A stretch of 64,000 bases of DNA from Sphingobacteriales bacterium (GTDB lineage: Bacteria; Bacteroidota; Bacteroidia; Chitinophagales; UBA2359): assembly GCA_016706405.1 (NCBI GenBank), contig JADJJT010000001.1, forward strand, positions 1-64,000, given 5' to 3'. Shown in pieces: positions 41,615-50,740 of this stretch (within the stretch, counting starts at the first letter, position 1; the number at the start of each line of letters is the position of its first letter). Position numbers and translations under genes: made by a program. Below the pieces are notes generated by a model, which saw only the letters and a program-made list of their open reading frames with translations, had not been told where the DNA came from and did no database searches.

Positions 41615-42892
41615 TTGTCCGTTCAGCTTAATAATAACAAAGCGGTTATTAAATTACATCGCAACTTAGTGCTGGCTGTAGCCACTACTTTACAGCAAAT
41701 TTTTGTAGGCAATACCCCCGCCGACAAAGCTATTGAGCAAGTGCTAAAAAGCAACTCGCGCTGGGGCGCACGCGACCGGGCATTTATTGCCGAAACTACT
41801 TACGAAACCGTTAGGTGGTATAGGCTTTTATGCCATCTTGGGCAAAAACAGCCGCCAACAACCCCAGAACAATGGTTGCCTATTATTGGCATTGTATTAT
41901 TGCTAAAGTACGAAACCGAAACAAGCGCCGCCGCCTTTAGGCTTCCGGATGATTGGCCCGAGTTTGCCGGTTTACATCCGGAAAAAATTTATGCAGCCAA
42001 ACATATCTTGCTAAACACAACAACAGAACGCGCCCTTGCCGCCTCTATACCCGACTGGTTAGACGAAATTGGCTACAACGAATTAGGCGACCAATGGCAA
42101 CCTGTGTTAAATGCCCTAAACCAGCCTGCGCCCGTAGTGTTGCGCACAAATACCCTGCGTATTACAAGAGAAAATTTAAGGCAAGCCCTACACACCGAAG
42201 GCGTTGAAACACAAATATTTGGCAACGATGCCGCCTTAATTGTAACACAAAGACAAAACTTGTTTAAAACAAATGCTTTTTTGCAAGGCTGGTTTGAGGT
42301 GCAAGATGCCGCCTCGCAATTAGTAGCCCCCGCCTTGCAGGTAAAACCCCATTTGCGCGTGGTTGATGCCTGCGCAGGTGCCGGCGGAAAAACCCTTCAT
42401 TTAGCCGCCTTAATGCAAAACAAAGGTCAAATTATTGCCTTAGATACCGATGCACACAAACTGCAAACCTTGCAACAACGCGCCCGCAGGGCTGGCGCCT
42501 TTTGTATTGAAACGCGACCAATTGCACACTCAAAAATTATAAAACGCCTATATGCCACCGCCGACCGCCTGCTGTTAGACGTGCCCTGCTCGGGGCTGGG
42601 CGTGCTGCGCCGTAACCCCGACACAAAATGGAAACTTAACCCCGCTCGACTAACTGAATTAAAGCAAATACAACAACAAATTTTACGGCAATACAGCCCA
42701 ATATGCAAACCCGGCGGCTTATTGGTATATGCTACCTGCAGCATACTACCCAGCGAAAACGAAGCTCAAATTGAACAGTTTTTATCCGAGCAAACTACAA
42801 CCCCATTTACTTTGTTGAGCAGCCAACACCTTTGGCCCCAAACTTACGGCTTCGATGGCTTTTATATAGCTGTGTTGCAACGCACTGCCTAA
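41615..42892 (+). CDS. rsmB: 16S rRNA m5C methyltransferase, RsmB/NOL1-NOP2-Sun family
   Basis: 425 residues, with TTG as the only in-frame start candidate near the N-terminus. Residues about 10-130 form a NusB-like RNA-binding domain (NSRWGARDRAFIAETTYETVRWYRLL). The catalytic domain has the SAM motif DACAGAGGKTLHLA, LALDTD-like second strand, and the two catalytic cysteines in VPCSGLGVLRRNPD and YATCSILPSENE. The enzyme methylates C5 of cytosine in rRNA (C967 in E. coli). Codon use here is richer in GC than in the packet genes. Confidence 0.9.
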   Translation: MSVQLNNNKAVIKLHRNLVLAVATTLQQIFVGNTPADKAIEQVLKSNSRWGARDRAFIAETTYETVRWYRLLCHLGQKQPPTTPEQWLPIIGIVLLLKYETETSAAAFRLPDDWPEFAGLHPEKIYAAKHILLNTTTERALAASIPDWLDEIGYNELGDQWQPVLNALNQPAPVVLRTNTLRITRENLRQALHTEGVETQIFGNDAALIVTQRQNLFKTNAFLQGWFEVQDAASQLVAPALQVKPHLRVVDACAGAGGKTLHLAALMQNKGQIIALDTDAHKLQTLQQRARRAGAFCIETRPIAHSKIIKRLYATADRLLLDVPCSGLGVLRRNPDTKWKLNPARLTELKQIQQQILRQYSPICKPGGLLVYATCSILPSENEAQIEQFLSEQTTTPFTLLSSQHLWPQTYGFDGFYIAVLQRTA

Positions 42893-42910
42893 CTGAGCGA
42901 AAGAAAAAAG

Positions 42911-43459
42911 TTAGCGATACAACAAGCTTATTTCGTTTAAAAAATTAGCTATTTTTTGCTTGTTGGTTAAAATAAAAATATGTTTATTTGAGTTGTTTAA
43001 TTTTTGGTTCTGCTGCGTACCTATTAAGTGAATAGTTTGCAAATAATGCGGCTCGCGACGGGTTTTGTATTGCCAAACATATTGTAAAAATGCCCAATCG
43101 AATCGTTCGGGGCAATTTTTTGCCATATCTGGTCGAATGTGGCCATAGTTACCGAGTATCCGCTTTACTACGCGCCACAAACAAAGCAATCGCGGCAACT
43201 TCAAAAAAACAACAGCATCGGCGCGTTGCAGGCGGTAGTTAAATAGGCAATTGCCATAGTTGCCATCCATAACCCATTGTTGGGTATTAGCAAGCTCAAG
43301 CACTTTGTGTTGCCATGTTTCGCGGTTTGGCTCGATCCAGTTTGGCAACCAATAGTATTGGTCTAAATGAATTAGGGGCAATAGGGTAATATTTGCTACT
43401 TGCTGTGCTAAGGTTGATTTTCCGGAGCCGGGACACCCCAATATCAAAATACGTTGCAT
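42911..43459 (-). CDS. P-loop NTPase, FlaR/adenylate-kinase-like
   Basis: 182 residues. Walker A GCPGSGKSTLAQQ is at residues 8-20; the following LPLIHLDQYYWLPNW and WVMDGNYGN match the small P-loop family annotated as DNA-topology-modulation protein FlaR or adenylate-kinase-like. The actual substrate is unknown. It is convergent with rsmB and divergent from the glycosyltransferase gene. Confidence 0.8.
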   Translation of the reverse strand: MQRILILGCPGSGKSTLAQQVANITLLPLIHLDQYYWLPNWIEPNRETWQHKVLELANTQQWVMDGNYGNCLFNYRLQRADAVVFLKLPRLLCLWRVVKRILGNYGHIRPDMAKNCPERFDWAFLQYVWQYKTRREPHYLQTIHLIGTQQNQKLNNSNKHIFILTNKQKIANFLNEISLLYR

Positions 43460-43557
43460 GGTGTTTTTAGAGGTAAAATTAGCAATTCCGGAGCCAATTA
43501 TAGCTTTATCTTACACTGTTATCGTTTATATTGTGTTTAAAACCCATTAACCTTGTG

Positions 43558-43565
43558 TATCTTTG
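43558..43565 (+). promoter_or_regulatory. Bacteroidota -7 box for the 43599 glycosyltransferase
   Basis: TATCTTTG matches TAnnTTTG, 33 bp upstream of the ATG. A TTG lies about 24 bp further upstream, slightly longer than the ideal spacing. Confidence 0.55.
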
Positions 43566-43598
43566 CACACCCATCAAACAAATATCTAAAAAAAACCT

Positions 43599-44576
43599 AT
43601 GCCTCATTTGCCCCCCAACGCCCCCCAACTATCGGTAGTAATACCTTTATTAGATGAGGCCGAGTCGTTGCCCGAACTTGTTGCATGGATAGAGGCCGTT
43701 ATGCAAAAACACCAGTTTACCTACGAAATTGTGTTGGTTGACGATGGCAGTACCGATACCTCGTGGCAAGTAATTACCGGTTTGGCCCAAAAAAACACAG
43801 CGGTTCGGGGTATCAAATTTAGACGCAATTACGGCAAATCGGCAGCATTAAACGAAGCATTTGCAACCGTTACCGGCCAAGTAGTTATTACAATGGATGC
43901 CGATTTACAAGACAGCCCCGACGAAATTCCCGAATTATTCCGGATGATAGTTGAAGAAAACTACGATATTGTATCGGGATGGAAAAAAACGCGCTACGAC
44001 CCACTGAGCAAAACCATTCCAACAAAAATTTACAACTGGACAACAAGGCTAATAACCGGCGTTAAACTGCACGATATGAACTGTGGCTTAAAAGCATACA
44101 AAAACGAGGTAGTAAAAAATATTGAAGTATTTGGCGAAATGCACCGCTATATTCCCGCTATGGCAAAATGGCAGGGCTTTAACCGCATAACCGAAAAAAT
44201 TGTTCAACACCGGGCGCGCAAATATGGCCGCAGTAAATTTGGTTTAGACCGTTTTATAAAAGGCTTTCTCGATTTGCTGACCATTAGTTTTATAGGAAAA
44301 TTTGGAAAACGCCCTATGCACCTGTTTGGCACCTTAGGTTTAGTAGTGTTTTTTATTGGGTTTTTATTGGCCGGATATTTGTCGTTCGAAAAATTAATAC
44401 TGTCGCAATATGGCATAGCTGGGCGACCTATGTTTTTTTTAGCTATTTTATGTATGATTATTGGAACCCAACTTTTTTTAACCGGATTTATAGGCGAATT
44501 AATTGTCCGGAGCTCGCCACACCGCAACAGTTACCAAATTGAAGCCTTAACCGAGCCGCACCAAACTATTAACTAA
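43599..44576 (+). CDS. family 2 glycosyltransferase (dolichyl-phosphate-sugar synthase/GtrB-like)
   Basis: 325 residues. A GT-A catalytic domain (about 1-220) has VVIPLLDEAESL, LVDDGSTDTS and the metal-binding ITMDADLQDSPDEIP, followed by HDMNCGLKAYKNEV and the ARKYGRSKFGL segment typical of polyprenyl-phosphate glycosyltransferases. Two transmembrane helices follow (about 240-262 and 275-300). It would transfer a sugar to undecaprenyl phosphate at the inner membrane. Confidence 0.9.
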   Translation: MPHLPPNAPQLSVVIPLLDEAESLPELVAWIEAVMQKHQFTYEIVLVDDGSTDTSWQVITGLAQKNTAVRGIKFRRNYGKSAALNEAFATVTGQVVITMDADLQDSPDEIPELFRMIVEENYDIVSGWKKTRYDPLSKTIPTKIYNWTTRLITGVKLHDMNCGLKAYKNEVVKNIEVFGEMHRYIPAMAKWQGFNRITEKIVQHRARKYGRSKFGLDRFIKGFLDLLTISFIGKFGKRPMHLFGTLGLVVFFIGFLLAGYLSFEKLILSQYGIAGRPMFFLAILCMIIGTQLFLTGFIGELIVRSSPHRNSYQIEALTEPHQTIN

Positions 44577-44789
44577 ATTCAAGCTAAATATATTAGAAAA
44601 CAACAGTTATTAAATTTAACAATTTTTGGTCTTGATTTTGTATTTTTAAATAAAATACAAACAAATATTTTGCTTAGGCAACTTAATAGGAACTAAATTT
44701 GTTTTAATTGTGTTGGTGCAGCCGAATACCAGCAAAATAGGTATATTAACTAAACAACACTAAAACTTAACCAAAAAAAGGACTGCATT

Positions 44790-45653
44790 ATGTTACGTCA
44801 AATTAAAATTAGTCATCAAATTACCAGCCGCGACAGCCTGGCACTTGAAAAATACCTGCAAGAAATTAGCCGGATATCGGTATTAACCCCCGAAGAAGAA
44901 GTTGAGCTTAGTGTGAAAATTCACGAGGGAGACGAAGACGCACTTGCCAGCTTAGTGCGAGCTAATTTGCGTTTTGTTGTATCGGTAGCCAAACAGTACG
45001 CAAACTCTGGCGTTTCGCTAATTGACCTTATTAACGAAGGGAACGTTGGCCTTATAAAAGCTGCCAAACGTTTTGACCACACCAAAGGATTCAAATTTAT
45101 ATCGTATGCTGTATGGTGGATTCGCCAGCAAATTATGTTAGCCATGACCGACTCGCGCCTTATCCGCTTGCCGCAAAATAAATCTGAAGCATCGTCAAGG
45201 CTAAATAAAGTGCAAAATGTATTTATGCAGCGCGAAGAACGCGAACCAAACATGTCTGAACTGGCCGAGATGGCCGAGATGAAGTTAGAAGACGTGGAGA
45301 ACATTTTGCGCCACAGTATAAAAATGGTATCGTTAGATGCACCCGACAACCATAACGACGAAGAATCGAGTGCCTTAATAAACCGGATAGGAGACGATGC
45401 AAACACTACGGATGATGAACTGATAACCGACTCGTTGCGTACTGAAATTCAAGATGTTTTGCGCGTACTTTCGCACCGCGAAGTAGAAATTATTGAGCGA
45501 TATTACGGCCTAAATGGCATTACCCAAATGTCGCTCGAAGATATTGCCGACGATTTAGACCTTACTCGCGAGCGCGTACGCCAAATTAAAGAAAAAGCAC
45601 TGCGCCGCTTGCGTAAATCGGCAAAAAGTACCATACTTAAAAATTATTTATAA
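44790..45653 (+). CDS. rpoD: primary RNA polymerase sigma factor (RpoD/SigA)
   Basis: 287 residues, the short Bacteroidota form without a large region 1.1. Region 1.2-2.1 (DSLALEKYLQEISRISVLTPEEE), region 2 (ANLRFVVSVAKQYANSGVSLIDLINEGNVGLIKAAKRFDHTKGFKFISYAVWWIRQQI), region 3 and region 4 (LTRERVRQIKEKALRRLRKS) are all intact. Bacteroidota RpoD recognises TAnnTTTG/-33 TTG promoters, consistent with the boxes noted in this window. A terminator follows. Confidence 0.97.
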   Translation: MLRQIKISHQITSRDSLALEKYLQEISRISVLTPEEEVELSVKIHEGDEDALASLVRANLRFVVSVAKQYANSGVSLIDLINEGNVGLIKAAKRFDHTKGFKFISYAVWWIRQQIMLAMTDSRLIRLPQNKSEASSRLNKVQNVFMQREEREPNMSELAEMAEMKLEDVENILRHSIKMVSLDAPDNHNDEESSALINRIGDDANTTDDELITDSLRTEIQDVLRVLSHREVEIIERYYGLNGITQMSLEDIADDLDLTRERVRQIKEKALRRLRKSAKSTILKNYL

Positions 45654-45698
45654 TTTTTGAAACTGTTACTTGTTGTTGTTTCTATATTTTAAATAACC

Positions 45699-45736
45699 TA
45701 CGGCTTATATTGAAAAATATAGGCCGTAAGTGTTTT
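45699..45736 (+). terminator. Rho-independent terminator after rpoD
   Basis: TACGGCTTATAT pairs with ATATAGGCCGTA (one mismatch) around TGAAAA, followed by a T-run (TGTTTTT). Confidence 0.75.
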
Positions 45737-45856
45737 TGGGCGCCACAAAAAGCCAACTAAACCATACTTTGGCGTATTTGAATTTATTTTGGTAGTAAAA
45801 AACAAGCAATCTAAGTATTACAACAGTTTAGTAACCTAATTATGAGCCAAATTGCG

Positions 45857-45864
45857 TAATTTTG
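45857..45864 (+). promoter_or_regulatory. Bacteroidota -7 box for nusB
   Basis: TAATTTTG matches TAnnTTTG and lies nine bases before the ATG at 45874, implying a near-leaderless transcript, as for uvrD. Confidence 0.55.
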
Positions 45865-45873
45865 TGGTCTATT

Positions 45874-46836
45874 ATGCTTAACCGCCGTATTTTGCGCGTT
45901 AAAGTGCTACAAGCCCTTTACGCATTTGACCAAAATGAAAAACTAACACCCAAAGGGTTGGCTGCTAATTTAGACCGCAGTATAAATGCCATAGGATTCT
46001 ATTATGCCTATCATTTGTATATCATTCAGGAAATAGCAAACTACATTATTAAATATAACACAATGCAAGAGGGTAAATTTTTAACTAAAAATTTACACCC
46101 TGTTTTGTTGCTCGAAAACCCGATAATTGTAGCTATTAAAAACGATACCAAATTACAAGAAAAATTTGCCAAAGAAAAATTCGAACTTTATGCCGACGAT
46201 GAGTTTATTAGGCAATTATTTTACCATCTTCTAAAAAACCAAACTTACAAGTCCTACATTACTGCACCCGAGCGCAATTTAAACCTCGAAACCGAGGTTA
46301 TTAAAGTATTGTTTCTTGAAATATTATGCCAAAGCGAGGTTTTTGAAGCACATCTCGAAGAAATTGGCACTACCTGGCATGACGACGATGAAATTGTTCT
46401 GACTGCCATAGGCAATAAACTAACCTCTTTTGCTAAAACAAAGGTCAAAAGCTCAAATGAAAACAGTGGCAACAATGCCTTTTTTTCAGACATGCTTCAA
46501 AATTGGGACGAAAAAACCACATTTGCCCACGAACTATTGCAAAAAACCATTACCCACCGCAATAACTTTATTGAGCTAATAAAACCGCGCTTAGAAAACT
46601 GGGAACTGGACCGCATAGCCCAACTCGACTTGCTAATACTGCAATTAGCACTTTGCGAATTGGTGCATTTTTCGGCGATTCCGGTAAATGTAACCCTTAA
46701 CGAATATATTGAAATTACCAAGTTTTACAGCACTCCCAAAAGTAAAGACTTTGTAAATGGCATACTCGATGTCTTATTAAAACAACTACAGACATCCGGA
46801 ATAATTAAAAAATTAGGACGAGGTCTTGACCAGTAA
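45874..46836 (+). CDS. nusB: transcription antitermination protein NusB (long form)
   Basis: 320 residues from the ATG at 45874; a TTG four codons upstream is less likely because the protein then no longer starts at the conserved MLNRRILRVKVLQALYAF. The N-terminal half has a long insertion typical of Bacteroidota; the C-terminal 130 residues are the NusB fold (IKPRLENWELDRIAQLDLLILQLALCELVHFSAIPVNVTLNEYIEITKFYSTPKSKDFVNGILD). NusB binds boxA RNA with S10 and supports rRNA transcription antitermination. Confidence 0.93.
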   Translation: MLNRRILRVKVLQALYAFDQNEKLTPKGLAANLDRSINAIGFYYAYHLYIIQEIANYIIKYNTMQEGKFLTKNLHPVLLLENPIIVAIKNDTKLQEKFAKEKFELYADDEFIRQLFYHLLKNQTYKSYITAPERNLNLETEVIKVLFLEILCQSEVFEAHLEEIGTTWHDDDEIVLTAIGNKLTSFAKTKVKSSNENSGNNAFFSDMLQNWDEKTTFAHELLQKTITHRNNFIELIKPRLENWELDRIAQLDLLILQLALCELVHFSAIPVNVTLNEYIEITKFYSTPKSKDFVNGILDVLLKQLQTSGIIKKLGRGLDQ

Positions 46837-46990
46837 ATAGTACGAACAAGCGTGTTTTTCCGGAAAAAATACACCGCTCCACTATAATTTAAACTACTAA
46901 GTGGCGTTATAATAACTAACGCAGGTGCGGCAATCATCTGCACGTCTGTTCATTAATTAATTAATAAAAAAAAATGTATTTGCGCTGGTA

Positions 46991-48622
46991 ATGATGATGG
47001 TTCTATCTGTAAAAGTTTGCCGTTTTATTTTAATCCGGACTTTATTTTTCTTTAGTTTTGCCTTGTTTTTTTCCGGATCAGGGCTAATCAACCAAATTTG
47101 TGCCCAAAAACCTCAAACGCCTAAAAACCTCAAATGGCCTTTGGGCAATACAGCAACACACCACAAAATTGCAACCGATACCGTTATAACAACCGCCTCA
47201 GCAACCCAAAGCCCGCCTCAGGTAACGCCGACTGTTTATACCGCCGCCAACGACTCGCTGCTTATTGACAATACTTATTGGGGCACCGATAGTTTACAAA
47301 TCAGAACCCAATTTTTACAATACCGCGACTATTTTAAACACGACGACTACGAGCGCGCCCTCCCCTACTGGCGACAAGTGTTTACCCACGCACCCACTGC
47401 CCGAAAAATAACCTTAATTAACGGCGAAAAACTATATCTATACCTTCTTACGGCACAAATTGAGGCCGCCGTTTGTGCAAACGGTACTGCCCCCAGCATT
47501 TTACCAACCGACTGCGCTAACGATAACAGCTATTTTGCCCGATGGAAATACCGAAATATGCCCTTAACTAAAGGATATTTAGATACTTTGTTGCGAATTT
47601 ACGACTATAGAGCGGTATATTTTGGCGAATGGGGGCTGGCATCGGCACAGAAAGCCAGGTTAATGCAGCAATATTTTCCGGATAGTATTAAAAGCATAAA
47701 TGCCTACTTAAATGATGCCGTAAACTTTTATGCCGAAGATGCCCCGCCCGATATTTTATATCATCATTTATTATATCTGTTAAGTGCATACACCAAGGGG
47801 CAAATAAAAAAGCAGCAAATACTAAATCAATATTGTTATAGCATAGATGTGCTGCAATACCAGTTAGCTACCGACCAAATAAACAACACTGCTAACCACG
47901 CCACAGCCCTGCGAAAACTTTACAACCTAATACAACAATACTCGGTAATTAAGCAACAACCTGCCGATACGCTGCAAAACTGCCAAAAAACTGCCCAATA
48001 TATTGCTCACCTTTGCCAAACAAACGCCAATAACCTCGACTCGCTGCAAACCGCCTTTAACACCATGATGCTTACCCAGTGCAAAAACGATACCCTTTAT
48101 TTAATGGTACTTAATGCCATGTTAAAGGTTAAACCTACGGCTATGCAACACAGGTTAGCTGCCCGCACCTATGCACAGCGCGGCGACATGGTAAGCGAAA
48201 TTTTACACCTGCGCGACGCCGTTCGACTCGAAATATCGCCGGTATTTAAAGCACGCACCTTGCTTGAGTTGGCTAAAACCGAACAACTGAACGATAATTT
48301 TGAAATTGCGCGGGGTTATGCTAAACAAGCCATAATTGCCCAGCCCGGATGGGGCGACCCCTACCTTTTTATTGGTGACCTTTACCTTAAAAGTCGCGAT
48401 TTTTGTACTACCGATAGCTTGTCGGGTTGGTCAGTGGCGTGGGCTGCCGCCGATATGTATGCACGTGCTTTTGATTTAGACCCCTCGCAAAAAGCAGCCG
48501 ACAAAATAAATGCCGTCCATACCTTGTTTCCGAGTTTGGCCATGCTGCGCAATGCCCGCAAAAAAATAGGCGACAAAATTGTAGTTCCTTGTTGGGTAAC
48601 ACAAACGACTACCGCTCGATAA
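46991..48622 (+). CDS. exported TPR-containing protein of unknown function
   Basis: 543 residues with a signal peptide ending around residue 39 (INQICAQ). After a low-complexity Thr/Ala/Pro linker there is a region around YFKHDDYERALPYWRQVFTHAP and, near 385-480, TPR-like helices (AARTYAQRGDMVSEILHLRDAV; LLELAKTEQLNDNFEIARGYAKQAI; PGWGDPYLFIGDLYLKS). Such proteins in Bacteroidota are often outer-membrane or periplasmic scaffolds, but I do not recognise a named family. It is unlinked to the neighbouring tdk. Confidence 0.8.
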   Translation: MMMVLSVKVCRFILIRTLFFFSFALFFSGSGLINQICAQKPQTPKNLKWPLGNTATHHKIATDTVITTASATQSPPQVTPTVYTAANDSLLIDNTYWGTDSLQIRTQFLQYRDYFKHDDYERALPYWRQVFTHAPTARKITLINGEKLYLYLLTAQIEAAVCANGTAPSILPTDCANDNSYFARWKYRNMPLTKGYLDTLLRIYDYRAVYFGEWGLASAQKARLMQQYFPDSIKSINAYLNDAVNFYAEDAPPDILYHHLLYLLSAYTKGQIKKQQILNQYCYSIDVLQYQLATDQINNTANHATALRKLYNLIQQYSVIKQQPADTLQNCQKTAQYIAHLCQTNANNLDSLQTAFNTMMLTQCKNDTLYLMVLNAMLKVKPTAMQHRLAARTYAQRGDMVSEILHLRDAVRLEISPVFKARTLLELAKTEQLNDNFEIARGYAKQAIIAQPGWGDPYLFIGDLYLKSRDFCTTDSLSGWSVAWAAADMYARAFDLDPSQKAADKINAVHTLFPSLAMLRNARKKIGDKIVVPCWVTQTTTAR

Positions 48623-48675
48623 AATTAAGTAATTACTATTGCGAGTTTAGGCATGTTAATTCATCCGGAAAATTG

Positions 48676-48683
48676 TATTTTTG
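48676..48683 (+). promoter_or_regulatory. Bacteroidota -7 box for tdk
   Basis: TATTTTTG matches TAnnTTTG, about 60 bp upstream of the tdk ATG. Confidence 0.5.
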
Positions 48684-48744
48684 CCACTTCAATCCATTCA
48701 TCATCCTGCTATTAATAATTAAATCAACTTGTTAAATTGAATTT

Positions 48745-49308
48745 ATGTCAGTCGAGTACCGGCAAAGCGGCTGGATAGAGGTTGTTTGTGGCTCTATGTT
48801 TTCGGGCAAAACCGAAGAGCTAATTCGGCGAATTAAACGGGCGCAAATTGCTAATTTGCCTGTTGCTGTATTTAAACCACTTATTGACCAACGTTATGAT
48901 GCTAATGATGTTGTTTCGCACGATGCCAAAACAATTAATGCCATACCCGTTACAAGCGCACAAACCGTGCTAAACGCAAGCGAACACGTAAAAGTGGTGG
49001 GCATTGATGAAGCACAGTTTTTTGATATGGGCATTGTTTCGGTTGCCGAACAGTTAGCCCTAAATGGCAAAAGGGTTATTATTGCCGGATTAGACTTGGA
49101 CTACTTAGCCCAGCCCTTTGGCCCCATGCCAATATTAATGGCCAAAAGCGAGTATGTTACCAAATTACATGCTATTTGTATGTTATGTGGCAATTTAGCC
49201 AGCCACTCGTTCCGCAAAACCAACAGCGAAAGCCTAATTGTAATTGGCGAAAAAGACCTTTACGAGCCTCGCTGCCGAATATGCTACCATAAAGGAATGA
49301 ACGCCTAA
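48745..49308 (+). CDS. tdk: thymidine kinase
   Basis: 187 residues, normal for the class II (TK1-like) enzyme. Walker A GSMFSGKTEELIRRIKRA, Walker B/lasso VVGIDEAQFFD, and the thymidine pocket IIAGLDLDYLAQPFG are present, with two zinc-binding pairs CMLCGN and CRICYH. It phosphorylates thymidine to dTMP in nucleoside salvage. Single gene with its own promoter. Confidence 0.97.
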   Translation: MSVEYRQSGWIEVVCGSMFSGKTEELIRRIKRAQIANLPVAVFKPLIDQRYDANDVVSHDAKTINAIPVTSAQTVLNASEHVKVVGIDEAQFFDMGIVSVAEQLALNGKRVIIAGLDLDYLAQPFGPMPILMAKSEYVTKLHAICMLCGNLASHSFRKTNSESLIVIGEKDLYEPRCRICYHKGMNA

Positions 49309-49409
49309 ATTGCACCCAACAAAGTTAAATAAAAAGCAAAATCGGCACAACTAAACCTGTAAATTGGTTAATTATGCCGATTATTTATTGTGCTTCCAAA
49401 CAAATAAAG

Positions 49410-49481
49410 TAGCCCCGAAGGGAATCGAACCCCCATCAAAGGAACCGGAATCCTCCGTTTTATCCATTAAACTACGGGGCC
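49410..49481 (-). tRNA. tRNA-Arg (CCG)
   Basis: 72 nt. Acceptor GGCCCCG with CGGGGCT (first pair G-T), discriminator A. D-arm AGTTTAATGGATAAAACG, anticodon loop TTCCGGT giving CCG, T-arm GGGGGTTCGATTCCC. Confidence 0.93.
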
Positions 49482-49552
49482 ATCTTGTTTTTGACCCACA
49501 AAATTACAACTTATTGCGCATAATGGCAAATTATAGGCGTTTTATTAATACA

Positions 49553-50740
49553 CTACCGCCATTTATGCCCTTGCTTTTTTTGCCAAATTACCGACGGGGC
49601 TAATAACAGATAATAAATGGTAAGCAACCAATCGTACACCATAAATCCCCAACTAACTAATTGAGTGTCCATATTATTATTGCGCTTAATGCCCGCATGA
49701 ATGATGCCCTGCACTACCCAACGCATAAAAAACAAACCCAAATACAAAAAAAGGTAATTAGTATTTTGCCCTAAAATTGCCAAATAAATGCCAACCAACC
49801 CAAGCAAACTCACCAAAACCTGCGAGGTCCAAAATGCACCTAAAAAAATTTTGTGTTTAGCTGTATATTGATGGCTGGTACTTAAATGCCGCGTTTTTTG
49901 CCGCCACCATGCCGCAAAGTTTGTTGGCGCATAGGTGTAACAAGTTGCCTTTTTATTAATACAAATGGATACAGCATATTGGCCTTTTGCTACGGCTTGT
50001 ACCAACAAATCGTCGTCGCCAGATGTTAGGTGGCCATGCCCTGCAAACCCGCCCACTTGTGCATAAAGCGTGCGTGTATAACACAAATTGCGTCCAACGC
50101 CCATATACGGTTTTTTTGCTAAGGCCCACGACAAATATTGCACCCCTGCTATATATGTTTCGATGCGAACCAAGCGGTTTAACCATCCGGATTGTTTAAG
50201 GTATGGCGACCAACCAAGTACTAATTCTGCTGGTTTGTTTAAGGCTTGTGTCATTAAGGTTATCCATTCGTTTGAGGCCGGATAGCAATCGGCATCGGTA
50301 AACAGCAATATAGGGTGCTTAGCAGCGGCAATACCTTGGGCTAAGGCCTGTTTTTTTCCGGATGCTGCCGCCTCGCCACCGTCCTTTCGCTGTTCAGTTA
50401 TATTTACTACGGTTAAGTGCAAATATTGCTGCGCAAATTCCTGCAAAACTGCCGCCGTTTGGTCGCTCGATTGGTCGTTTACCACCACAACTTCGAAGCC
50501 CGCCGCATAATTTTGTTGCAAAACCGCAGGTAAAAACTTAGCTAAATTGGCTGCTTCGTTGCGTGCGCATATTATTACCGATACCGGTTGTGGTTGAGTT
50601 AAATTTGTAGTATTTCCGGATAAAAAAGGGTTAAATTTCCACGCCATCCGGATAAATAGACCCACCCAATATCCCATTTGTACTAACCAAACAAATATAA
50701 AAATGCCAATCAATACATTGCTACCATTTATCAACATCAT
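49553..50740 (-). CDS. membrane-anchored family 2 glycosyltransferase
   Basis: 395 residues. An N-terminal transmembrane helix (about 8-30) precedes a GT-A domain with VSVIICARNEAANL, VVVNDQSSDQTA, LFTDADCYPASN and a WWRQKTRHLS acceptor-site motif like the QxxRW of processive transferases; three or more C-terminal helices follow (about 285-380). The sugar and acceptor are unknown; family relatives make hopanoid or exopolysaccharide glycosides. The start overlaps the stop of the upstream hydrolase by 4 nt. Confidence 0.88.
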   Translation of the reverse strand: MMLINGSNVLIGIFIFVWLVQMGYWVGLFIRMAWKFNPFLSGNTTNLTQPQPVSVIICARNEAANLAKFLPAVLQQNYAAGFEVVVVNDQSSDQTAAVLQEFAQQYLHLTVVNITEQRKDGGEAAASGKKQALAQGIAAAKHPILLFTDADCYPASNEWITLMTQALNKPAELVLGWSPYLKQSGWLNRLVRIETYIAGVQYLSWALAKKPYMGVGRNLCYTRTLYAQVGGFAGHGHLTSGDDDLLVQAVAKGQYAVSICINKKATCYTYAPTNFAAWWRQKTRHLSTSHQYTAKHKIFLGAFWTSQVLVSLLGLVGIYLAILGQNTNYLFLYLGLFFMRWVVQGIIHAGIKRNNNMDTQLVSWGFMVYDWLLTIYYLLLAPSVIWQKKQGHKWR

